From Erythrobacter donghaensis (GTDB taxonomy: Bacteria; Pseudomonadota; Alphaproteobacteria; Sphingomonadales; Sphingomonadaceae), in contig NZ_LSJS01000120.1 of the NCBI RefSeq assembly GCF_001557325.1, positions 1-29,174 of the forward strand: a DNA stretch of 29,174 nucleotides. Reading direction: 5' to 3'. A program made the translations under genes and the position numbers. This document shows positions 23,476 through 29,174 of this stretch, piece after piece (position 1 is the stretch's first letter; each line of letters begins with the position of its first letter). Under the pieces are notes generated by a model. It was given only the letters and a program-made list of their open reading frames with translations. It had not been told where the DNA came from and ran no database searches.

Positions 23476-24060
23476 TTAGCGCGGCAGCATCCGCGCCTTC
23501 AGCGTGATGTCGACCTTGTTGCCGACGATCAGCTGGTAGGACTTCATTCCGAACTGCCGTCGGTCGATGGTGGTGGTGCCGGTGAAGCTGATGGGCTTGC
23601 CGGCATTTCGCACCGGATCGGCATCGAAGGTCACGCTGAGCGTCGCGGGCTTCGTCACCCCGCGCGCGGTCAGATCGCCCGACACCGTGCCCTTGGTCGC
23701 GCTCGCCAGCTTCAGCGAGCGGCCGGTGAAGCGGATCGTGGGGTATTTCTCCACCCAGAAGAACTTCTCGCCGCGTAGCCGGGCGAGCGTGACGCTGTCG
23801 GGCGCCTCGATCGCGGTCGCATCGAAGGTCACGTCGATCACCGCCTTCTCGGGCGCGCCGGGCACGATCGTCACCAGCCCTTCCATCCGGGGGAAGCGCG
23901 CGGTCTTGCTGGCGAGGCCAAAGAAGGGAACCTTGGCCGAAACATTGCTCGCCGAGGCATCGAGCGTGTAGCGCTGCGGCGTGCTGGCGGTGTTGGCCAG
24001 CGCGAATGCGGCCAGCAGCGGGAGCAGAAGCAGACGGGGGATGGGGCGGGCGGGGTTCAT
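23476..24060 (-). CDS. YceI-family periplasmic lipocalin-like protein
   Basis: A 194-aa exported protein. Residues 1-24 are a signal peptide (RPIPRLLLLPLLAAFALA). The mature part shows the YceI pattern: YTLDASASNVSAKVPFFGLASKTARF, a central VTFDATAIEAPDSVTLARLRGEKFFWVEKYPTIRF, and the C-terminal TGTTTIDRRQFGM. The family folds as a barrel that binds long isoprenoid lipids such as quinones. The start at 24060 has GGAG upstream at 5 nt; earlier in-frame Met codons (24078, 24123) are less likely. It is divergent from tdk and converges on rbfA. Confidence 0.9.
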   Translation of the reverse strand: MNPARPIPRLLLLPLLAAFALANTASTPQRYTLDASASNVSAKVPFFGLASKTARFPRMEGLVTIVPGAPEKAVIDVTFDATAIEAPDSVTLARLRGEKFFWVEKYPTIRFTGRSLKLASATKGTVSGDLTARGVTKPATLSVTFDADPVRNAGKPISFTGTTTIDRRQFGMKSYQLIVGNKVDITLKARMLPR

Positions 24061-24140
24061 ACCATCTCCGATACGCATGACTTGCGCAAAAGGTTCACAT
24101 CGCGCTCGCCCGTAGCGCGGCAAAGCGATAGGCAGCCGCG

Positions 24141-24716
24141 ATGGCCAAGCTCTACTTCTACTACGCCAGCATGAACGCCGGCAAATCCTCGCACCTGTTG
24201 CAGGCCGATTTCAATTATCGCGAGCGGGGGATGCGCACCATGCTGTGGACCGCCGCGCTCGACAGCCGCTCGGCAGGGATGGTGCGCAGCCGCATCGGGC
24301 TCGAGAGCGAGGCGCAACGCTTCACCCCTGCAACCGACCTGTGGTCAACAATCAACGCCGCGCACAAGGTGGAGCCGCTCGATTGCGTGCTGGTCGACGA
24401 GGCGCAGTTCCTGACCCCCGATCAGGTCTGGCAGCTCGCCCGGCTCGCGGACGAGGGCGGGATTCCGGTGCTGTGCTATGGCCTCAGGACCGATTTCCAG
24501 GGCGCGCTGTTCCCGGGCTCGGCGGTGCTGCTGGGGATCGCGGACGCGCTGGTGGAATTGAAGGCGGTGTGTCACTGCGGGCGCAAGGCGACCATGAACC
24601 TGCGCGTCGATGCCGAGGGGCAAGCGGTCAGGCAGGAGGCGCAGACCGAAATCGGCGGCAACGACCGCTATGTCGCGCTGTGCCGCAGGCATTTTTCCGC
24701 GGCGCTGGCGGGCTGA
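24141..24716 (+). CDS. tdk: Thymidine kinase, type II
   Basis: A 191-aa thymidine kinase that phosphorylates thymidine to dTMP for salvage. The P-loop is SMNAGKS (10-16), the catalytic Glu is E87 in DEAQF (86-90), and the lasso/zinc region has C144, C146, C181 and H184 in place of the usual four Cys/His. The nucleoside loop segment YVALCRRHF closes the protein. Length and motif order are normal. It is divergent from yceI and lies 25 nt before the M50 protease gene. Confidence 0.95.
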   Translation: MAKLYFYYASMNAGKSSHLLQADFNYRERGMRTMLWTAALDSRSAGMVRSRIGLESEAQRFTPATDLWSTINAAHKVEPLDCVLVDEAQFLTPDQVWQLARLADEGGIPVLCYGLRTDFQGALFPGSAVLLGIADALVELKAVCHCGRKATMNLRVDAEGQAVRQEAQTEIGGNDRYVALCRRHFSAALAG

Positions 24717-24741
24717 CCGCAGGCTTCCTATCTAGCGCGGC

Positions 24742-25434
24742 ATGACCGAAACGCTTTTCTACGCGGCGATCCTTGTGCCATGCCTGATCATCGCCATCGT
24801 CTTCCACGAGGTCGCACACGGCCTCATGGCGTCGGCGCTGGGCGATCCCACCGCGCGCGAACAGCGGCGGCTCAGCCTTAATCCGCTGCGCCATGTGGAT
24901 ACGGTGGGCACGCTGCTGGTGCCCGGCGCGCTTGCGCTGCTCGGCGGGCCGATCTTCGGCTGGGCCAAGCCCGTGCCCGTCAACGCGCGGCGGCTCGATA
25001 ACCCGCGTTTCGGGATGATGGCGGTGGCGGCGGCGGGGCCGGGGACGAACCTGCTGCTCGCGCTGGTAGGCGCGGTGCTGCTCGGCGTGCTGGCGGGCTC
25101 TGGCGTCGGGCAGGGCACCTTCGCGGCGAGCATTGCGGGCACGATGCTGACGACCTTCATCCTCATCAATATCTTCCTCGCGCTCTTCAATCTCCTGCCG
25201 ATCCCGCCCTTCGATGGCTCACACATTGTCGGCGGGCTGCTGCCGCGCAGCATGGCGGCGCAGTGGCAGAAGTTGCAGCAGGTGGGGATGCTGCTGCTGG
25301 TGGCGCTGATCGCGTCAACCTGGGCCTTCCCCGGCTTCACCCTCGTCGAGCACACCGTCCTTCCGCCGGTGATGTGGCTGGAGGAGCGCTACCTCGCGCT
25401 CGCCGAGTGGATCGCGGGCGGGCTGGCGCGGTGA
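24742..25434 (+). CDS. Site-2-protease-family (M50) membrane metalloprotease
   Basis: A 230-aa multi-pass membrane protein with the M50 zinc motif HEVAH (22-26; E23 catalytic) in the first membrane helix. The third ligand is in NLLPIPPFDGSHI (D158). Hydrophobic helices near residues 5-25, 55-70, 92-118, 132-152 and 180-200 fit the short, PDZ-less subfamily rather than RseP. Such proteases cut membrane proteins within the bilayer; the substrate is unknown. The stop codon overlaps the truB start in GTGA. Because an envelope-stress locus lies in the same window a link is tempting, but nothing shows it. Confidence 0.92.
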   Translation: MTETLFYAAILVPCLIIAIVFHEVAHGLMASALGDPTAREQRRLSLNPLRHVDTVGTLLVPGALALLGGPIFGWAKPVPVNARRLDNPRFGMMAVAAAGPGTNLLLALVGAVLLGVLAGSGVGQGTFAASIAGTMLTTFILINIFLALFNLLPIPPFDGSHIVGGLLPRSMAAQWQKLQQVGMLLLVALIASTWAFPGFTLVEHTVLPPVMWLEERYLALAEWIAGGLAR

Positions 25435-26378
25435 GCGGGCAGGTGCCCGCGCCGCTCTCGGGCTGGCTGATCCTCGACAAGCCGCGCGGGATGGGCAGCA
25501 CGCAAGGCGTGAGCGCGGTGAAGCGCGTGCTGCGCCAGAACGGCTATGCGAAAACCAAAGTCGGCCACGGCGGGACGCTCGATCCGCTGGCCGAGGGCGT
25601 GCTGCCGATTGCCTTGGGGGAGGCGACCAAGCTTGCCGGGCGGATGCTGGATGCGAGCAAGATCTACGAGTTCACCGTGCAGTTCGGGCGGGAGACCGAC
25701 ACGCTCGATACGGAGGGCGCCGTGATTGCGCAGTCCGACGTGCAGCCGGGGTTCGGGCCGGTCGAGACCGTGCTGGCCGAACGTTTCACTGGCGAGATCG
25801 AGCAGATTCCGCCCGCCTATTCGGCGCTCAAGGTCGATGGCGCGCGCGCTTACGATCTCGCCCGGCGCGACGAGGAGGTGGCGCTGCAGTCTCGCAAGGT
25901 CACGATCTACGGCTGGGAGTATGTCGCGGAAGGTTTTGTCGGCGAGTTTGATGCAAGCGAGCAGTATGCGACTTTGCGGGTGCATGTCTCCAAGGGCACC
26001 TACATCCGCTCCCTCGCCCGCGACATTGCCCATGCGCTGGGCACCTGCGGCCATGTCACCTACCTCAGGCGCATCAAGGCCGGGCCCTTCCGGCAGGAAC
26101 AGGCGATTTCGCTGGACAAACTGGAGGAAGCGGCTAAGGGCGCAGGCCTTGAACACCTCCTCCTGCCGCTGGAGGCGGGGCTGGACGACATCCCGGCCCT
26201 CGCACTCGACCAGACAAGCGCGCAGGCGGTCCGACAGGGCCGGGTGCTGTCTGGCATGCCCCTGTCATCCGGGCTCTATCTGGCGAAGCTGGGCTCTGTT
26301 CCCGTTGCGCTGATGCAGGTCACGGATGGGACGGCCACGGTCGTCAGGGGTTTCAACCTTCCCGATGTCGCTGAGTAA
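25431..26378 (+). CDS. truB: tRNA pseudouridine(55) synthase TruB
   Basis: A 315-aa TruB that makes pseudouridine 55 in the T-loop of tRNAs. The catalytic Asp is D51 in GGTLDPLAEGVLPIALGEATK. The family's WLILDKPRGMGST start, QIPPAYSALKVDGARAYDLAR (about 125-145) and VSKGTYIRSLARDIAHALG are all present, and a C-terminal PUA-like domain follows. The GTG at 25431 is chosen: it overlaps the upstream stop codon (GTGA), and the residues before WLILDKP then have family-typical length. It begins the truB-rpsO-pnp set. Confidence 0.96.
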   Translation: MSGQVPAPLSGWLILDKPRGMGSTQGVSAVKRVLRQNGYAKTKVGHGGTLDPLAEGVLPIALGEATKLAGRMLDASKIYEFTVQFGRETDTLDTEGAVIAQSDVQPGFGPVETVLAERFTGEIEQIPPAYSALKVDGARAYDLARRDEEVALQSRKVTIYGWEYVAEGFVGEFDASEQYATLRVHVSKGTYIRSLARDIAHALGTCGHVTYLRRIKAGPFRQEQAISLDKLEEAAKGAGLEHLLLPLEAGLDDIPALALDQTSAQAVRQGRVLSGMPLSSGLYLAKLGSVPVALMQVTDGTATVVRGFNLPDVAE

Positions 26379-26390
26379 GAGAGAACACAC

Positions 26391-26660
26391 ATGTCGGTGA
26401 CCGCCGAAAAGAAGCAGGAAATCATCTCGTCCAACGCCCGTGATCCCAAGGACACCGGCAGCCCGGAAGTCCAGGTCGCGATCCTCACCGAGCGCATCCG
26501 CAACCTCACCGAGCACTTCAAGGATCACCACAAGGACAACCACTCGCGCCGCGGCCTGCTGATGATGGTCAACAAGCGCCGCACGCTGCTCGCCTACCTC
26601 AAGAAGAAGGATGTCGAGCGCTACAACGCCCTGATCCAGAAGCTGGGTCTGCGCAAATAA
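26391..26660 (+). CDS. rpsO: Ribosomal protein S15
   Basis: An 89-aa S15, a primary 16S rRNA-binding protein of the 30S platform. The sequence is textbook: [41 protein letters not shown] and [21 protein letters not shown]. The start has a GAGAGAA upstream. It sits 12 nt after truB and before pnp, the common order. In several bacteria S15 represses its own mRNA; no specific structure was identified here. Confidence 0.98.
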   Translation: MSVTAEKKQEIISSNARDPKDTGSPEVQVAILTERIRNLTEHFKDHHKDNHSRRGLLMMVNKRRTLLAYLKKKDVERYNALIQKLGLRK

Positions 26661-26672
26661 GAGTTTCGCAGG

Positions 26673-26695
26673 AAGGCGGCTCGATGGGCCGCCTT
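26673..26695 (+). terminator. Stem-loop between rpsO and pnp
   Basis: AAGGCGGC (26673-26680) and GCCGCCTT (26688-26695) form a perfect 8-bp stem with a 7-nt loop, followed by the weak T-rich TCTCGCATT. It may partly end the rpsO transcript or serve as a processing/stability site in the rpsO-pnp message, as is known in enterobacteria. The rest of the 174-bp gap shows no gene. Confidence 0.6.
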
Positions 26696-26834
26696 TCTCG
26701 CATTTGGGGCTAGCGGGCATCCGGCCCGCTGCCTTGGGGCCAAACCAGCGCCCCGCACCGGACCGGGACGGTTTCTTCCCCGGCACATGAGGCCCCGCCC
26801 GGCAATGCGGCCGCGCGGGTCAGAAGGAAAACCA

Positions 26835-29129
26835 ATGTTCGACACGAAAACCGTATCGCTGGAGTGGGGCGGAAAGACCCTCACTCTGGAAACCGGGCGT
26901 ATTGCCCGTCAGGCCGATGGCGCCGTTCTGGCCACCTATGGCGAAACCGTGGTTCTGTGCGCCGTGACTGCCGCCAAGTCGGTCAAGGAAGGGCAGGACT
27001 TCTTCCCGCTCACCGTCCACTACCAGGAAAAGTTCTCTGCCGCCGGGCGCATCCCGGGCGGCTTCTTCAAGCGTGAACGCGGCGCGACCGAGAAGGAAAC
27101 GCTTGTTTCCCGCCTGATCGACCGTCCGATCCGCCCGCTGTTCCCCGAAGGTTTCTACAACGAAATCAACGTGATCGCGCAGGTCCTGTCGTTCGACGGC
27201 GAGACCGAGGCCGATATCGTCGCGATGATCGCGGCCTCGGCGGCGCTCACCATCTCGGGCGTGCCCTTCATGGGCCCGATCGGCGCCGCGCGCGTCGGCT
27301 ATGTCGACGGCGAATATGTCCTCAACCCCAAGCAGGACAAGGCGCTCGCCGAAGGCCGCCTCGACCTCGTGGTCGCCGCGACCGACAAGGCCGTGATGAT
27401 GGTCGAATCCGAGGCCAAGGAACTGACCGAGGACGAAATGCTCGGCGCGGTGATGTTCGCGCATGACGAGATCCGCAAGGTGATCGGCGCGATCGTCGAG
27501 CTGGCCGAGCAGGCCGCCAAGGACCCGTGGGACATCGACGTCAGCGACAACACCGCCGACATCAAGGCCAAGCTCAAGGAACTGGTCGGCGCGGACATCG
27601 CCGCTGCCTACAAGCTCACCGACAAGTCGGCGCGCTCGAACGCGCTGAACGAGGCGCGGGCCAAGGCCAAGGCGGCGTTTGCGGACGAAACCCCGCAGAC
27701 CCAGATGGTCGCGATCAAGACCATGAAGAAGGTGGAAGCCGACATCGTGCGCACCGCCATCCTCAAGGAAGGCAGCCGCATCGATGGCCGCAAGCTCGAT
27801 CAGGTCCGCCCGATCGAAGCCATCGTCGGCTTCCTGCCGCGCACGCATGGCTCGTCGCTGTTCACCCGCGGCGAGACCCAGGCGATCTGCACCACCACGC
27901 TCGGCACCAAGGATTCCGAGCAGATGATCGACGGGCTCGAAGGCCTCAGCTACTCGAGCTTCATGCTGCACTACAACTTCCCGCCCTATTCGGTCGGTGA
28001 AGTGGGCCGCTTCGGCGCGCCGGGTCGCCGCGAAGTCGGCCACGGCAAGCTCGCCTGGCGCGCGCTGAACCCGGTGCTGCCCTCGAAGGAGGACTTCCCC
28101 TACACCATCCGCGTCCTGTCCGACATCACCGAGTCCAACGGCTCGTCCTCGATGGCGACGGTGTGCGGCGGCTGTCTGTCGATGATGGACGCAGGCGTGC
28201 CGGTGAAGGCGCCCGTCAGCGGCATTGCCATGGGCCTGATCCTCGAAGGTGACGAATTCGCCGTCCTGTCGGACATCCTGGGCGATGAAGACCACCTCGG
28301 CGACATGGACTTCAAGGTCGCCGGGACCGCCGAAGGCATCACCACGATGCAGATGGACATCAAGATCGCCGGCATCACGCAGGAGATCATGGCCAAGGCG
28401 CTCGAGCAGGCGAAGGCTGGCCGGATGCACATCCTCGGCGAAATGACCAAGGCGCTCGGCACCGCCCGCACCGAAGTCAGCAAGCACGCGCCGCGCATCG
28501 AGACGATCCAGATCGACAAGTCGAAGATCCGCGACGTCATCGGCACGGGCGGCAAGGTGATCCGCGAGATCGTCGCCGAAACCGGCGCCAAGGTCGACAT
28601 CGACGATGAAGGCGTGATCAAGATCTCGTCCAGCAACCTCGACGAGATCGAAGCGGCGAAGAAGTGGATCCTCGGCATCGTCGAGGAAGCCGAAGTCGGC
28701 AAGATCTACAACGGCAAGGTCGTCAACATCGTCGATTTCGGCGCCTTCGTGAACTTCATGGGCGGCAAGGACGGTCTCGTCCACGTCTCGGAAATGCGCA
28801 ACGAGCGGGTCGAAAAGCCCACCGATGTCGTCTCCGAAGGCATGGAAGTGAAGGTCAAGGTGCTCGAGATCGACCAGCGCGGCAAGGTCCGCCTGTCGAT
28901 GCGCGTCGTTGACCAGGAAACCGGCGAAGAGCTGGAAGACACCCGTCCGCCCCGCGAACCGCGCGAGCCGCGCAGCGGCGGCGACCGTGGTGATCGCGGC
29001 GATCGTCGCGGCCCCCGCGGCGGCGGCGACCGTGGGCGCGGCGGCGATCGTGGCGGACGCGGCGGTGACCGCGGCGGCCGCGAGCGTGACAGCGGCCCGG
29101 CGGGCCTGCCCGACTTCCTGAAGGACTGA
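26835..29129 (+). CDS. pnp: Polyribonucleotide nucleotidyltransferase (PNPase)
   Basis: A 764-aa PNPase that degrades RNA by phosphorolysis. It has two RNase-PH domains ([19 protein letters not shown] near the start; [13 protein letters not shown] and [23 protein letters not shown] in the second), separated by a helical domain. A KH domain ([15 protein letters not shown]) and an S1 domain ([19 protein letters not shown]) follow. The last 50 residues are a Gly/Asp/Arg repeat (RGDRG/GGDRGG units) ending LPDFLKD, longer than in E. coli and a possible RNA or RNase E contact. The start at 26835 has AGAAGGAAAA upstream; the earlier in-frame Met is unlikely. Confidence 0.98.
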   Translation: MFDTKTVSLEWGGKTLTLETGRIARQADGAVLATYGETVVLCAVTAAKSVKEGQDFFPLTVHYQEKFSAAGRIPGGFFKRERGATEKETLVSRLIDRPIRPLFPEGFYNEINVIAQVLSFDGETEADIVAMIAASAALTISGVPFMGPIGAARVGYVDGEYVLNPKQDKALAEGRLDLVVAATDKAVMMVESEAKELTEDEMLGAVMFAHDEIRKVIGAIVELAEQAAKDPWDIDVSDNTADIKAKLKELVGADIAAAYKLTDKSARSNALNEARAKAKAAFADETPQTQMVAIKTMKKVEADIVRTAILKEGSRIDGRKLDQVRPIEAIVGFLPRTHGSSLFTRGETQAICTTTLGTKDSEQMIDGLEGLSYSSFMLHYNFPPYSVGEVGRFGAPGRREVGHGKLAWRALNPVLPSKEDFPYTIRVLSDITESNGSSSMATVCGGCLSMMDAGVPVKAPVSGIAMGLILEGDEFAVLSDILGDEDHLGDMDFKVAGTAEGITTMQMDIKIAGITQEIMAKALEQAKAGRMHILGEMTKALGTARTEVSKHAPRIETIQIDKSKIRDVIGTGGKVIREIVAETGAKVDIDDEGVIKISSSNLDEIEAAKKWILGIVEEAEVGKIYNGKVVNIVDFGAFVNFMGGKDGLVHVSEMRNERVEKPTDVVSEGMEVKVKVLEIDQRGKVRLSMRVVDQETGEELEDTRPPREPREPRSGGDRGDRGDRRGPRGGGDRGRGGDRGGRGGDRGGRERDSGPAGLPDFLKD

Positions 29130-29138
29130 GCCTCCTTT

Positions 29139-29162
29139 CCCCCTCCTCTTCAGAGGAGGGGG
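29139..29162 (+). terminator. Hairpin after pnp
   Basis: CCCCCTCCTCT (29139-29149) and AGAGGAGGGGG (29152-29162) are perfect complements around a tiny loop, directly after the pnp stop codon. The G-rich sequence that follows runs off the window, so no T-run can be judged. It may be a terminator or a copy of a short GC-rich palindrome often found between genes in this group. Confidence 0.6.
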
Positions 29163-29174
29163 TCAGGGGGGGGG

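Noticed and set aside
24742..25434. M50 protease as RseP-like regulator of the envelope-stress system
   Set aside because: It has no PDZ domain, the first-loop layout fits the small generic subfamily, and it lies 8.5 kb from the psp locus inside the truB operon.
28975..29090. Repetitive GC-rich DNA near the window end that could suggest a CRISPR or satellite
   Set aside because: It is the coding sequence of the Gly/Asp/Arg repeat tail of PNPase, in frame, with irregular units and no spacers.

Overview
The window is a GC-rich, gene-dense stretch of an alphaproteobacterial chromosome. The inferred source is a sphingomonad of the Erythrobacter/Porphyrobacter type. The reasons are the DUF1476-type F1-ATPase inhibitor, the CGFS glutaredoxin with BolA, the YlxR/L7Ae-like protein between nusA and infB, and the crtW-crtZ ketocarotenoid pair. 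Nothing looks like a phage, plasmid or insertion sequence, and no tRNA, rRNA or CRISPR array was seen.

Region 1 (83-4960, minus strand) reads leuC, a DUF2199 protein, a 60-aa membrane protein, leuD, an NADPH:quinone oxidoreductase, DUF1476, bolA and the monothiol glutaredoxin. It combines the isopropylmalate isomerase of leucine synthesis with iron-sulfur/redox housekeeping. Region 2 (5104-10578) is a set of accessory metabolic genes: a hotdog thioesterase, a secreted subtilisin-like protease with a structured leader, a HAD phosphatase, a short-chain dehydrogenase, crtW-crtZ (ketolase and hydroxylase, together giving astaxanthin-type carotenoids), and a VOC protein. SufE follows at 10664-11074.

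Region 3 (11118-16171) is the most interesting. It is a phage-shock (Psp) envelope-stress locus. PspF, a sigma-54 activator, is transcribed rightward. A long, tightly coupled operon runs leftward from a good -24/-12 (sigma-54) promoter. Its order is a 57-aa membrane/secreted peptide, pspA, pspB, pspC, six consecutive small genes, and a 58-aa two-helix membrane protein. Each of the six small proteins has one N-terminal membrane helix. Five end in, and the sixth partly retains, a coiled-coil tail of the form R-x-x-hydrophobic-E-R-I-[AV]-T-D followed by E-I-[ED]-x-L-R. The same tail is seen at the C-terminus of PspC, and a partial version in PspB. The locus therefore looks like a tandem expansion of a membrane-anchored Psp tail module, plausibly a family of PspA-docking or stress-sensing subunits. 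An in-frame, coding-like stretch before the PspA start carries part of the same motif.

Region 4 (16409-29129, plus strand) starts with a PilZ protein. It continues with the conserved translation/RNA operon rimP-nusA-ylxR-infB-(thioesterase)-rbfA, then yceI (opposite strand), tdk and an M50 protease, then truB-rpsO-pnp. A palindromic repeat of about 108 bp separates rbfA from yceI. All calls rest on reading the sequence and on recalled family motifs; no database search was run.
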